A stretch of DNA of 64,000 nucleotides, from the NCBI GenBank assembly GCA_009701715.1, contig WLJO01000002.1, forward strand, positions 94,225 through 158,224. Reading direction: 5' to 3'. The stretch's first letter is position 1; each line of letters starts with the position of its first letter. Made by a program: the position numbers and the translations under genes. Origin of the DNA: Actinomycetota bacterium (lineage in GTDB: Bacteria > Actinomycetota > Acidimicrobiia > Acidimicrobiales > Ilumatobacteraceae). The notes beneath the pieces were generated by a model. The model did no database searches. It saw only the letters and a program-made list of their open reading frames with translations, and was not told where the DNA came from. This document shows positions 1 to 9,332 of this stretch, piece by piece.

Positions 1-119
1 TGCTGTTGGCCGACGACATCGTCGAGGGACTGGGGGCGGAGACGGGCTGCAAGCGGAGCCCGAGCGCGCAGGTGTTCCTCTGCGGCCGCGCTGAACAAGT
101 CCCCTCCGCCAGCGGCCAC
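1..119 (-). CDS. rarA: Replication-associated recombination protein A, N-terminal fragment (cut by window edge)
   Basis: Only the first 39 codons are in the window, read from a GTG at 117-119. The peptide ends in an ARLRPQSLDDVVGQQ stretch, which is the typical N-terminus of the RarA/MgsA clamp-loader-like AAA+ ATPases that act at stalled replication forks. The GTG lies four bases after the aspS stop, so the gene follows aspS in the same minus-strand operon; rarA also lies downstream of aspS in mycobacteria. The Walker motifs would be outside the window. The identification rests on a short but characteristic stretch. Confidence 0.7.
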   Translation of the reverse strand, partial: MAAGGGDLFSAAAEEHLRARAPLAARLRPQSLDDVVGQQ

Positions 120-123
120 GGCG

Positions 124-1869
124 TTAGCTGGACCTCGGAAGCACTCGGATCCCCAGATCGTTCAACTGCTTGGGCTCCACCGGCGTCGGGGCGTTAGTCA
201 TCGGGTCCGAACCGCTCTGGGTCTTCGGGAACGCGATGACCTCGCGGATGTTCTCCTCGCCCGCGAGGATCGCGACCAGACGGTCGAGCCCGAAGGCGAA
301 GCCACCGTGGGGCGGCGCGCCGTACCGGAATGGCGTGAGGAAGAACCCGAAGCGGCGATCAGCGTCCTCGTCGCTGATGCCCAGCAGGTTGAACACGCGA
401 CGCTGCAGCGCCGGCTCGTGGATCCGGATGGACCCGGAGCCAAGCTCCCAACCGTTGAGGACGAGGTCGTAGGCCTGCGCCCGCACCGACATCGGGTCGG
501 TCTCCATCCGGTCGAGGTCCTCGGGCTTGGGGTGACAGAACGGGTGGTGACCGGGACGCGGCCGACCGGTGGTCTCGTCCACGCTCACGAACAGGGGAAA
601 GTCCACCACCCACACGTAGCGGTACGGACCCTCGTACACGGGCGGGCGCCCGAGATCGTTGCGCAGTTGGCCGAGCACCTCGCAGGTGGTCATCCACGTG
701 TCGGCAACGACGAGCAGCAGGTCTCCCGGCTTCGCACCGAGGCGCTCCTTTACTGCTGCCTGTTCCGAATCGCTCAGGAACTTCGCCACGGGTGAGTCCA
801 GAGAGCCGTCACCGCCGACCTTCAGCCACACGAGTCCCTTCGCACCGATCTTTTTGGCGCGATCCGTCATGGCATCGAGCTTGTTGCGACCGAACTCTTC
901 GGCCCGACCGGTCGCGTTGATCCCCTTGATGCAAGCAGCCCCGGCGAATGCCTTGAACCCGGTGGATGCGAACGCGTCGGTAAGTTCCGTGAGGTTCATC
1001 CCGAAACGGAGGTCCGGCTTGTCGGACCCGTAGGTGTTCATGGCCTCGTGCCAGGTGATCCGCTCGATCGGGGCCGGGCGCTCACCCGTCACCACCTCGG
1101 CTGCATCCAGCACGGCCTTGCTGATCGCGGCGAGCACGTCGTCCTGTGTGGCGAACGACATCTCGGCGTCCAGCTGCATGAACTCGTACTGGCGATCGGC
1201 ACGGAGATCCTCGTCCCGGAGGCAACGAGCGATCTGGAAATAGCGGTCCACGCCGGCAACCATGAGCAACTGCTTGAACAGCTGCGGCGACTGCGGCAAC
1301 GCGTAGAACGCGCCGGGCTCCTTGCGGGACGGGACGATGAACTCGCGGGCACCCTCGGGAGTGGACGGAACCAGCATCGGTGTCTCCACCTCCACGAAGC
1401 CCTGGCCCTCCATCGCGCTGCGCACCGCAGAGTTGACCGCTGATCGGACACGCAGGTTTCTCTGCATGCGCTCGCGGCGCAGGTCGAGGTACCGGTACTG
1501 CAGACGGGTGCCCTCGGCCACCTGGTCCGCACGCTCATTGATCGGGAAAGGCGGCGCCTCGGCGGTGTTCAGAATCTCCACCTGACAGTCCTGGATCTCC
1601 ACGGCACCCGTGGCGATCCGGTCGTTCGCGCTCTCCGCCGGGCGGGCCGCAACCACACCCGTCACACGGATCACGTACTCGGGGCGGACATCGACAGCGT
1701 TGTCGACCACGCACTGGGTGAGGCCCGTGTGATCCCGCAGGTCCACGAAGGCGAGGTGCTCGCCGTGCTCCCGGCGGGTGGCCACCCAGCCGCACAGGGA
1801 CACTGTCTGGCCGATGTGTTCGGCCCTGAGTTCGCCGCACTGGTGCGTACGCATTCCGGTGGAGGTCAT
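124..1869 (-). CDS. aspS: Aspartyl-tRNA synthetase
   Basis: This class II aminoacyl-tRNA synthetase charges tRNA-Asp (possibly also tRNA-Asn) in the cytoplasm. At 581 residues it has the bacterial length. It shows an N-terminal OB-fold anticodon-binding region (about 1-110), the class II catalytic core with FRDEDLRADRQ-type motif 2 near residue 220, a bacterial GAD-like insertion in the middle, and the motif 3 stretch GLDRLVAIL near the C-terminus. The start overlaps the hisS stop by four bases (1866-1869), so hisS and aspS are probably coupled. The same pairing of neighbours is seen in mycobacteria. Confidence 0.97.
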   Translation of the reverse strand: MTSTGMRTHQCGELRAEHIGQTVSLCGWVATRREHGEHLAFVDLRDHTGLTQCVVDNAVDVRPEYVIRVTGVVAARPAESANDRIATGAVEIQDCQVEILNTAEAPPFPINERADQVAEGTRLQYRYLDLRRERMQRNLRVRSAVNSAVRSAMEGQGFVEVETPMLVPSTPEGAREFIVPSRKEPGAFYALPQSPQLFKQLLMVAGVDRYFQIARCLRDEDLRADRQYEFMQLDAEMSFATQDDVLAAISKAVLDAAEVVTGERPAPIERITWHEAMNTYGSDKPDLRFGMNLTELTDAFASTGFKAFAGAACIKGINATGRAEEFGRNKLDAMTDRAKKIGAKGLVWLKVGGDGSLDSPVAKFLSDSEQAAVKERLGAKPGDLLLVVADTWMTTCEVLGQLRNDLGRPPVYEGPYRYVWVVDFPLFVSVDETTGRPRPGHHPFCHPKPEDLDRMETDPMSVRAQAYDLVLNGWELGSGSIRIHEPALQRRVFNLLGISDEDADRRFGFFLTPFRYGAPPHGGFAFGLDRLVAILAGEENIREVIAFPKTQSGSDPMTNAPTPVEPKQLNDLGIRVLPRSS

Positions 1870-3134
1870 GATGGGAGTACTCGCTTCAGCATGGGGATGA
1901 GTTCGGTTCGTGGGATCGTGCTCTGGGTCCGGTCGTCGCCAACCTGACCGGCAAGCGGGCGGACGGTGACAGCGCCCGAGGCAAGTTCGTCGCCGCCGAT
2001 AATGATCGCGAACGTGGCACCGCTGCGGTCCGCAGCCTTCATCTGGCTCTTCATGCTGCGGCCTTCGTATGCACGGTCCGAAGCGATTCCCGCGGCACGG
2101 AGGTCGTGCGTGAGCGTGAGTGCCTCAGCGCCACCCGTCACGTCGACGACGAAAACCGAGACAGGGTTTGCCGGTGCGCCGAAGACGCCCTCGGCGTCAC
2201 ACTCGAGCAGGGTCCGGTCGACGCCGAGCGCGAAGCCGATGCCCGGGGTGCTCGGGCCGCCGAGGTCCTCGACCAGACCGTCATAGCGACCGCCGCCGCC
2301 AACAGCGTTCTGCGACGACTCGAGCGCCGCACCGATGAACTCGAACGTGGTCTTGCGGTAGTAGTCGAGACCCCTCACGAGCGACGGACGGACCTCGTAC
2401 GGGATGGCAAGATGGTCAAGACCCGCAAGGACGCGGGCAAAGTGCTCGGCAGCATCCGCTGAGTAGAAGTCAGAGATCACCGGGGCCGCTGCAACCAGCG
2501 GTGCATCCTGCTCGCGCTTGGAGTCGAGCACGCGTAGAGGATTGCGCTCGAGGGTCTGGCGACTCTCCGGGCTGAGAGCAGCCAAGTCCTGGGAGAAGTA
2601 CACGCGGAGCGCATCGACATACCGCGAGCGATCCTGGGGCTCACCGAGGGAGTTCACGACGAGTCGAACCTGCCGAAGACCGAGGCGACCGTAGAAGTCC
2701 CACGCCAACGAGATCACCTCGGCATCGAGGTGTGGGTCGTCCACACCGAGAACCTCGACACCCACCTGGTCGAACTGTCGGTAGCGGCCCTGCTGCGCCT
2801 TCTCGTACCGGAAGTTCGGCCCCGCGTACCACGCCTTCCACGGCAGGAGCGGACGATGCTGCACGAACGCACGCACCACGCCAGCGGTCATCTCCGGCCT
2901 CAGCGCGACACGACGACCGCCCTTGTCCTCGAAGTCGTACATCTCCTTCGTGACGATGTCGGTGGCCTCGCCGAGGCGCAGGAACACGCCGAGGTCCTCG
3001 AACATCGGCGGGATGATCTGACCGAAACCGGCGGACTCGACGACCTCGGCGAACACTTCGACCAACCGCCTCCAGCGGGTGCTGTCTGGGGCCAGGATGT
3101 CTCTGGTCCCTGGGCTGGTCTGATACTCGGGCAC
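1866..3134 (-). CDS. hisS: Histidyl-tRNA synthetase
   Basis: This class II synthetase charges tRNA-His; its substrate tRNA is encoded at the far end of this window. The 422-residue protein has the usual HisRS length, with catalytic core motifs in the first 330 residues, including the HisA-type signature LVRGLDYYRKTTFE near residue 255, and a C-terminal anticodon-binding domain ending in VLPS. The ATG at 3132-3134 gives an N-terminus (PGTRDILAPDS) matching the family. It overlaps aspS by four bases and lies 49 bp downstream of the rel gene on the same strand. Confidence 0.97.
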   Translation of the reverse strand: MPEYQTSPGTRDILAPDSTRWRRLVEVFAEVVESAGFGQIIPPMFEDLGVFLRLGEATDIVTKEMYDFEDKGGRRVALRPEMTAGVVRAFVQHRPLLPWKAWYAGPNFRYEKAQQGRYRQFDQVGVEVLGVDDPHLDAEVISLAWDFYGRLGLRQVRLVVNSLGEPQDRSRYVDALRVYFSQDLAALSPESRQTLERNPLRVLDSKREQDAPLVAAAPVISDFYSADAAEHFARVLAGLDHLAIPYEVRPSLVRGLDYYRKTTFEFIGAALESSQNAVGGGGRYDGLVEDLGGPSTPGIGFALGVDRTLLECDAEGVFGAPANPVSVFVVDVTGGAEALTLTHDLRAAGIASDRAYEGRSMKSQMKAADRSGATFAIIIGGDELASGAVTVRPLAGQVGDDRTQSTIPRTELIPMLKRVLPS

Positions 3135-3183
3135 GGTCTTTCACGCTACCGGAGCGGGTCTACCGGACCGGACCAATCCGCTG

Positions 3184-5397
3184 CTATCCGCCCCCACCGG
3201 GCACCAGACGGTAGGCGTCGTACACGCCGTCGATCTTCTTGATGGTGCGCAGCACTGACTCGAGATGGCTCGGGTCCGACAGTTCGAACTCAAAGCGCAT
3301 CTTGGCAACACGGTCAGTACCGGTGTGGGTGGAGCAGGCGACGATGTTGACGTGCTGATCGGACAGCGTGTTCGCAACGTCCCGCAGCAACCGGGTTCGA
3401 TCGAGGGCAACAACCTCGACGGCCGCCCGGAACGAGGTACCTACCGTGTCCCGGTCCCACTCGACGTCGATGAGGCGAGCCGCCTGCCCGAGGGCCAACG
3501 AGACCGCGTTGGAACAGTCCGAACGGTGGACCGATACCCCCCTGCCGCGAGTGACGAACCCGAGGATGGGGTCCCCCGGTACCGGGGTGCAGCACTTCGA
3601 GAGCCGAACGAGCAGGTCGTCGAACCCCTCGACGTGGATACCAACCTTGTTCGCACCCGAACGGTACGAACGCGGTTTAGACACTGTCGAGGCGAGGAAC
3701 TCGTCGTCCTGCTCGGAGAAAGCACGATTGAGCCGTTGGGCAATCGATCGGGCCGAAACGTGACCCTCACCGATGCCGACGAGCAAAGACTCGACGTCCT
3801 GGTAGTTCCCCTCGATGGCCTCGGCGAGCAGGGCGTCGCCATCGAGATTCCTGCTGATCGGCAGGTTGAGGCGACGAAGTTCCTTCGTGATTGACTCCCT
3901 TCCAGCCTCGAGCATGTCGTCACGACGCTCCCTCGAGAACCATTGCCGGATCTTGTTGCGCGCCCTCGGGGAGACAACGATCTGCAACCAGTCACGGGAC
4001 GGTCCAGCAGTCTCCACCTTCGAGGTGAAGATCTCGCAGGTCTCACCCGAACGGAGCTGATAGTCGAGCGGCACGAGCCTGCCGTTGACCCGCGCCCCGA
4101 TACATGCGTGCCCGACCTCGGTATGCACGGTGTAGGCGAAGTCGATCGGTGTAGAACCAGTGGGCAGTGGGACCACCTTCCCCTTCGGCGTGAAGACAAA
4201 GACCTCGTCGGGCTCCAGATCAACCTTCAGCTGCTCCATGAACTGGGCCGGGTCCGACGTGTCGTCCTGCCAGTCGATGATGCGGTTGAGCCAATCCATG
4301 TCCTCGACGCCGTTGCCCTGTTTGTACGCCCAGTGCGCCGCCACCCCCCACTCCGCTGACTGGTGCATCCCCTTCGTACGGATCTGCACCTCGATCGTCC
4401 TGCCCTCGTGGTCGACCACCGTGGTGTGGAGCGACTGGTACAGGTTGAACTTCGGCATCGCGATGTAGTCCTTGAAGCGCCCTACGACTGGACGCCACAT
4501 GCCGTGGATGCATCCGAGCGCTGCATAGCAGTCTTTCACCGAGTCCACGACGATCCGGATGGCGACGAGGTCGAAGATCTCCTCGAACTCCTTGCCCTTC
4601 TGCACCATCTTCTCGTAGATGCTCCACAACTGCTTCGGCCTGCCCCGCACGTCGGCAACGATGTTCAGGTCGGCGAGCCTGGAGTGGATCTCCCCCACGG
4701 CCCTGGCGAGGTACACCTCGCGACCGGGCGTCCGGGTAGCGACGAGGTGGTCCAGTTCCGCGTAGCGCTTGGGGTACAGCGCGGCGAAGCTCAGTTCCTC
4801 GAGCTGGGTCTTCATCTCCTCCATGCCGAGCCTGTTGGCGAGCGGCGCGTAGATGTCCATCGTCTCTTGCGCGATCCGGCGCTGCTTCACAGCCGGCATC
4901 CCTGCGAGGGTCCGCATGTTGTGGAGACGGTCGGCAAGCTTGATGATAAGCACCCGGAGATCACGCGCAATCGCCACGAGCATCTTGCGCATCGTCGCCG
5001 CCTGCTGCGCCTCCTTCGAGTCGAAGTGAATGCGTTCGAGCTTCGTGAGACCATCGACGATGTCGGCAACCTCGGAGCCGAACTCGCCCTCGACATCGGC
5101 AATCGTGAGCTCAGTGTCCTCCACCGAGTCGTGCAGCAGCGCAGCAGCGAGCGAGATGTCGTCGAGGCCGATCTCGGCGACGATCCGTGCGACCTGGATC
5201 GGGTGGTTGATGTAGCTCTCGCCCGTCGTGCGCCGCTGGTTGACGTGGGCCTGCGCCGCTACCTCGTAGGCCCGCTGGATCAGCAGGACGCTCGCCTTGG
5301 GGTGGCGCTGGCGGTACGGGACGAGCAGCGGGGCCAATTCGTCCACCGTGGCCGACGGCTGGCGCCTCCACGGGAGCACCCGATCGACGGTTCCCAT
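3184..5397 (-). CDS. rel: Bifunctional (p)ppGpp synthetase/hydrolase (Rel, SpoT-type)
   Basis: This enzyme makes and degrades the alarmone (p)ppGpp during the stringent response. The 737-residue protein has the complete long-RSH layout: an N-terminal HD hydrolase domain with an intact HDSVEDT motif (near residue 90), the synthetase domain with an RFKD motif near residue 300, a TGS domain (about 400-460), and a C-terminal ACT/RIS region. Within the family, RXKD in the synthetase domain goes with bifunctional enzymes rather than synthetase-only RelA. The gene sits between apt (8 bp upstream) and hisS, as in other Actinobacteria. Confidence 0.96.
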   Translation of the reverse strand: MGTVDRVLPWRRQPSATVDELAPLLVPYRQRHPKASVLLIQRAYEVAAQAHVNQRRTTGESYINHPIQVARIVAEIGLDDISLAAALLHDSVEDTELTIADVEGEFGSEVADIVDGLTKLERIHFDSKEAQQAATMRKMLVAIARDLRVLIIKLADRLHNMRTLAGMPAVKQRRIAQETMDIYAPLANRLGMEEMKTQLEELSFAALYPKRYAELDHLVATRTPGREVYLARAVGEIHSRLADLNIVADVRGRPKQLWSIYEKMVQKGKEFEEIFDLVAIRIVVDSVKDCYAALGCIHGMWRPVVGRFKDYIAMPKFNLYQSLHTTVVDHEGRTIEVQIRTKGMHQSAEWGVAAHWAYKQGNGVEDMDWLNRIIDWQDDTSDPAQFMEQLKVDLEPDEVFVFTPKGKVVPLPTGSTPIDFAYTVHTEVGHACIGARVNGRLVPLDYQLRSGETCEIFTSKVETAGPSRDWLQIVVSPRARNKIRQWFSRERRDDMLEAGRESITKELRRLNLPISRNLDGDALLAEAIEGNYQDVESLLVGIGEGHVSARSIAQRLNRAFSEQDDEFLASTVSKPRSYRSGANKVGIHVEGFDDLLVRLSKCCTPVPGDPILGFVTRGRGVSVHRSDCSNAVSLALGQAARLIDVEWDRDTVGTSFRAAVEVVALDRTRLLRDVANTLSDQHVNIVACSTHTGTDRVAKMRFEFELSDPSHLESVLRTIKKIDGVYDAYRLVPGGGG

Positions 5398-5405
5398 GAG
5401 GAGGC

Positions 5406-5933
5406 TCAGTACACCAACAGGCTCTCAAGCCGGTGCCCGGCGAGGCGATCACGCCCCTGCAAGAACTCCAGCTCCAGAACCACCCCGAGCGCGGCAACGC
5501 TCGCGCCGAGCGCCTCCACGAGACGGGCAGTCGCCGCAGCGGTCCCACCCGTGGCAAGCACGTCGTCGATGATGAGCACACGCTCGTCGGGCCGCAGCGC
5601 GTCGCGGTGGATCTCCAGTTTGTCGGACCCGTACTCGAGGTCGAACTCCTCGCGGGCCACGGCCCACGGAAGCTTGCCTGCCTTGCGGACGGGCACGAAA
5701 CCTGCTCCCATCCGGTACGCGACCGGGGCGGCGAGGATGAACCCACGTGCCTCGATTCCGATCACTCGATCGACACCCAGACCAGAGAAACGCTCTACGA
5801 GTGCATCAATCGTCCTCGCGAATGCCGCCGCGTCGCCGAAGAGTGGAGTGAGGTCACGGAAGACCACACCCTGCTTCGGATAGTCGGGAATCTCACGGAT
5901 GAACCCGGAGATACCCGCAACGTCAACGACCAT
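5406..5933 (-). CDS. apt: Adenine phosphoribosyltransferase
   Basis: This purine-salvage enzyme converts adenine and PRPP to AMP. The 175-residue protein matches the family length and carries the type I PRTase PRPP-binding motif VLIIDDVLATGGT (about residues 128-140) and the N-terminal IPDYPKQGVVFRDLTPL stretch typical of Apt. It lies between secF and rel on the same strand, with 21 bp from secF and 8 bp to rel. The apt-rel pairing is common in Gram-positive bacteria and links purine salvage to (p)ppGpp metabolism. Confidence 0.96.
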   Translation of the reverse strand: MVVDVAGISGFIREIPDYPKQGVVFRDLTPLFGDAAAFARTIDALVERFSGLGVDRVIGIEARGFILAAPVAYRMGAGFVPVRKAGKLPWAVAREEFDLEYGSDKLEIHRDALRPDERVLIIDDVLATGGTAAATARLVEALGASVAALGVVLELEFLQGRDRLAGHRLESLLVY

Positions 5934-5954
5934 ACTCGCAGGTTACCCCTGCGC

Positions 5955-7124
5955 TCAGCGCCGACGCTGTTTGCGCGGGCGCGGGGGATGCGACAGCACG
6001 GTTGCGGCATCGTTGGACAGAGCACGAGCCGCCTCCAACGATCCCGGAGCAGCCGACTGGCTAGAAGCACGTGGCCCAGAACCCCCACCGACCCGGAGCC
6101 GAGCGAGCTCGTCACCGGAGGCATGCCGATCACGGAGCCCGGAATACCGCTTCTCGCGACTCTTGAGGCTCGCGAGAATCGGTGTCGCAATGAACAGCGA
6201 CGAGTACGAACCGGTGAGAAGGCCGATGAACAGCGCGAGCGCGAAGTCCACGAGCACCTCGACGCCGAGCACCCATGCCCCGACGACCAGCACTGACAGC
6301 ACCGGCAGGAGGGCAGCGATGCTCGTGTTGAGCGACCGCATCAGCACTTCGTTGCTGGAGAGGTTGACGATGTCGCCGTATCCGATCTTGGTGTTCCCGA
6401 AACGCTTGGTGTTCTCGTGCACCTTGTCGAACACGACAATCGTGTCGTACAGCGAGAACCCGAGGATCGTGAGGAACGCAATGACCGTCGCCGGGGTGAC
6501 CGTGAGGTGGAGGATCGCATAGATGCCGAGGCTGATCGCAACGTCGTGCAACATTGCCGCGATCGCTGCAATCGCCATCTTCCACTCGAACCGCCACGAG
6601 ATGTACACGGACAGCAGCGCAATGAAGACGATCAGTGCAACAATCGCCTTCTTGGTGATCTCCTTGCCCCACGTAGCGCTGACCACGTTCCGGCTCACGT
6701 CATCGGTGGACACGCCCGCAAGCTGAGCGAGGTCCTGTTGCACCGCAGTCTGCACCTCGGCGGTCTGCTCGGGAACCTGGACACGCACTCGGTCATCCCC
6801 GCCGCCGCGACTCTTCAGGAACTCGATCTTCGCCTCGCGAACCGAGATCCCGTTGTCCGACAGGATCGACTCCACCTCTGACTGGGACACCGAGGACGAC
6901 GCGACCTCCCAGGACACGCCGCCCTTGAAGTCGATGCCGAGATTCAGGCCCCGAACGATGAGAAAAAGTACCGTGAGCAAGAGGAGGATCCCCGAGATGC
7001 CGTAACCGACCCGACGGCGTCCTACGAAGTCGAACGTGGTCTCTCCGTGGTAGAGGCGCCCCCAGAGGGAACGACGGCGTACCGACACCTCTGCCCCGGC
7101 CGTGGTTGTCGTGTCGTTGCTCAT
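5955..7124 (-). CDS. secF: Protein translocase subunit SecF
   Basis: This membrane subunit of the SecDF-YajC accessory complex uses proton flux to help preproteins cross the membrane. The 389-residue product has one N-terminal membrane helix, a periplasmic P1-like domain, and a cluster of about five C-terminal helices with the conserved ILGFSLYDTIVVFDKVHEN stretch. I place the start at the ATG at 7122-7124. It is preceded by a G-rich Shine-Dalgarno sequence and overlaps the secD stop in an ATGA junction, so a longer upstream reading is rejected. The C-terminus is an Arg/Lys-rich cytoplasmic tail. Confidence 0.95.
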   Translation of the reverse strand: MSNDTTTTAGAEVSVRRRSLWGRLYHGETTFDFVGRRRVGYGISGILLLLTVLFLIVRGLNLGIDFKGGVSWEVASSSVSQSEVESILSDNGISVREAKIEFLKSRGGGDDRVRVQVPEQTAEVQTAVQQDLAQLAGVSTDDVSRNVVSATWGKEITKKAIVALIVFIALLSVYISWRFEWKMAIAAIAAMLHDVAISLGIYAILHLTVTPATVIAFLTILGFSLYDTIVVFDKVHENTKRFGNTKIGYGDIVNLSSNEVLMRSLNTSIAALLPVLSVLVVGAWVLGVEVLVDFALALFIGLLTGSYSSLFIATPILASLKSREKRYSGLRDRHASGDELARLRVGGGSGPRASSQSAAPGSLEAARALSNDAATVLSHPPRPRKQRRR

Positions 7125-8821
7125 CGCGCACCCCCCGTGCTTACCGTGTCCGCAACGGCGGCGATACCGAACACCTTGCCCTTCTGGAACGACTTCCTCC
7201 GGGAGAGCAGGATGACTGCAGGCCTCGTGAAGAACCAGGCCACAACCATGTCGCACAGGGTTGACAGGCCGAGGAAGAGGGCGAACCCTCGCACCGAGCC
7301 GACCGACAGGTACCAGAGCACAGCGGCACCGAGTAGGGACACGAAGTCAGCCGCGAGGATGGTCCTCCAGGCGGAGGCAAAACCTCGTTGGGCCGAGTTT
7401 CGCAGCGAGCGACCGGCCTTCATATCGTCTTTCAACCGCTCGAAGTACACGACGTACGAGTCCACCGTCACGCCGATCGACACGATGATCCCGGTGACAC
7501 CCGCAAGGGTGAGGACGAAGAAGTTGTCGAACAGCGAGATCATGCTCCAGACGATCGAGCCGGAGACACAGAGGCCGCCGACGATCACGAGGGCGAGGCG
7601 CCTGTAGTACAGGAGCATCAGGATCAGGACAAGAGCGACACCGATCGCGCCGGAGATAATCCCGGCGCGGAGGGAGTCCTTGCCGAGGGTTGCCGACACA
7701 GTGCGTGATTCCTCTGCGCGCATCTCGATCGGGGTGGCGCCGTACTTGAGCACCCGGGCGATGTTGCTCGCCTCGGCCTGCTTGAAGTTGCCGGTGATCC
7801 GAATCTGTGCGGAGTCGAACGACGCCTGCTGGGGCACCGGGGCAGAGATGACCTGATGGTCGATGATGATCGCCATGCCGCCGTCTGCGCAGGTGGTGGC
7901 CTTCTGGAAGCACTGCAGTGCTGCTGCATTCCATGCCCCGAGACCCGTCGCACCGCTCTTCAGCGTGAGCGATACCTGCCAGAACCCGGTGTTCCGGTCG
8001 ATCTCTGCGGTGGCGGTCTCGACAGCGTCCTCGCCCTGAGCGAAGACGGGACCGAGCGAGTAGATGACCAAACCGTCACGGTCCGGCAGGGTGACGGTTG
8101 CCTTGGGCAGGTCCTGATCCGCAGGGGTGAGCAACAAAGACGGATCGAAGGGTGCAGCCGTGGTGGTCGGCCCCCCGACTGTTGTGGTGGTTGCACCGAC
8201 CGCCGTCGTTGCGGTTGCTGCCGTAGTCGACGCCACCGCCGTGGTTGCGGGTGCCTCGGTGGTCGTGGCCGCCTGCGCGGGGCGACGGCCGGGGCCATTA
8301 GCGATCTCGCTCGAGGACGGTGCCGTAGTTGGGGCCACCGTGGTTGGGGCCGCCGAGGTTGGGGCAGACGGGTCCGTCGTGGCCGTTACACCTGTGGCAA
8401 CCGTGGTAACCGGGACCGTGACAAGCGGCCCACTGGTACCCGTGAGGGGCACCGTAAGCCCGGAAAAGCCGCCCTGTCGCGCCAAGACCTGACGGAAGGT
8501 GACCTTGCCAGTGGTACCGATGAGCTGCAGCGCGCGGTCCTGGTCCTTCACACCCGGCAGGTTCACCACAATGGTGTTGCCCTGACGGATGACCTCGGCC
8601 TCACCAATGTTGAGGCTGTTGATCCGCTCGCGGTACAGCCTGACGACCTCGTCGAACGCAGTCGGATCCGGAGTCCCGTAGGCGGGTCGAAGCGTGACCG
8701 ATGCACCGCCCTGCAGGTCGAGCCCGAGCAGGGGCTTGTTCCCCAGGGACAGATTCGTGATGAGCCCGACGAGCGAGATCACCACGATGCCGAGGAGCGA
8801 AATGAGCAGCCGACGTTTCAT
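7121..8821 (-). CDS. secD: Protein translocase subunit SecD with long low-complexity insert
   Basis: SecD partners SecF in proton-driven protein translocation. The protein begins with a membrane helix followed by the SecD signature GLDLQGGASVTLRP, and ends with the usual six-helix RND-like membrane domain (about residues 370-545). About 100 residues of Thr/Ala/Pro/Val-rich low-complexity sequence (about 125-225) interrupt the extracytoplasmic P1 region. Actinobacterial SecD proteins often carry such a linker, but this one is long and partly built from 15-bp DNA repeats. The gene is coupled to secF by an ATGA overlap and follows yajC by 3 bp. Confidence 0.95.
   Translation of the reverse strand: MKRRLLISLLGIVVISLVGLITNLSLGNKPLLGLDLQGGASVTLRPAYGTPDPTAFDEVVRLYRERINSLNIGEAEVIRQGNTIVVNLPGVKDQDRALQLIGTTGKVTFRQVLARQGGFSGLTVPLTGTSGPLVTVPVTTVATGVTATTDPSAPTSAAPTTVAPTTAPSSSEIANGPGRRPAQAATTTEAPATTAVASTTAATATTAVGATTTTVGGPTTTAAPFDPSLLLTPADQDLPKATVTLPDRDGLVIYSLGPVFAQGEDAVETATAEIDRNTGFWQVSLTLKSGATGLGAWNAAALQCFQKATTCADGGMAIIIDHQVISAPVPQQASFDSAQIRITGNFKQAEASNIARVLKYGATPIEMRAEESRTVSATLGKDSLRAGIISGAIGVALVLILMLLYYRRLALVIVGGLCVSGSIVWSMISLFDNFFVLTLAGVTGIIVSIGVTVDSYVVYFERLKDDMKAGRSLRNSAQRGFASAWRTILAADFVSLLGAAVLWYLSVGSVRGFALFLGLSTLCDMVVAWFFTRPAVILLSRRKSFQKGKVFGIAAVADTVSTGGAR
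8328..8372 (-). repeat. Three 15-bp tandem repeats inside the secD low-complexity segment
   Basis: On the plus strand the unit GTTGGGGCC-N-CCG-N-G occurs three times in a row (8328-8342, 8343-8357, 8358-8372), the last copy diverged. The unit length keeps the reading frame and encodes Thr/Val/Ala/Pro repeats in the extracytoplasmic linker of SecD. The number of copies is likely to vary between strains by slippage. Confidence 0.75.
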
Positions 8822-8824
8822 CGG

Positions 8825-9244
8825 TTACTGGGAGGCCTTTCCGTCATCAGCCTTGCCCTGGTCGGCGTCTGTGGGCGACGGAAGGGATGCATTGGGGTCC
8901 ACGACCACCGGCTCGCCGCCGGCGGGCTCGACAGTCGGGTTGATCTTGCGGGACACCGACGAACGGTGGATACGGATCTCGACCTTCTTCTCGTGGTCGA
9001 TCTCCACCCAGAGCACGTCGCCGTCAACTGCGGTGACGAACCCGTAGATCCCGCCACTCGTGATGATCTCGTCACCCTCATCGATGGTCTTGAGGAGACC
9101 TTGCTGGTCCTTCATCCGCTTGCGCTGCGGCCGGATGAGCAGGAAGTACATCGCGCCGCCGATTGCGAGGATCGGGATGAACGTGAGCAGACCGGAGCCA
9201 GACGACTTCTTGGTTGCGGCGAGGATGGCAAGGTACATGGACAA
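8825..9244 (-). CDS. yajC: Preprotein translocase subunit YajC
   Basis: YajC is the small single-span partner of SecDF. The 139-residue product has one membrane helix near residues 20-37, followed by the family signature LIRPQRKRMKDQ and a small beta-rich cytoplasmic domain. The C-terminal 45 residues are acidic and proline-rich. The start is uncertain: a TTG at 9242-9244 and an ATG at 9236-9238 are separated by one codon, and the ATG is the more conventional choice. The stop lies 3 bp before secD, giving the order yajC-secD-secF. Confidence 0.92.
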   Translation of the reverse strand: MSMYLAILAATKKSSGSGLLTFIPILAIGGAMYFLLIRPQRKRMKDQQGLLKTIDEGDEIITSGGIYGFVTAVDGDVLWVEIDHEKKVEIRIHRSSVSRKINPTVEPAGGEPVVVDPNASLPSPTDADQGKADDGKASQ

Positions 9245-9332
9245 TCAGGGGCCCCAGTCGGGTAGGAACAGCAACGTCGCAGGCTAGCGCTCCCCGGGCG
9301 CCCGCAGGTGTCTCCCCGGGTGCGGTGCCCGG

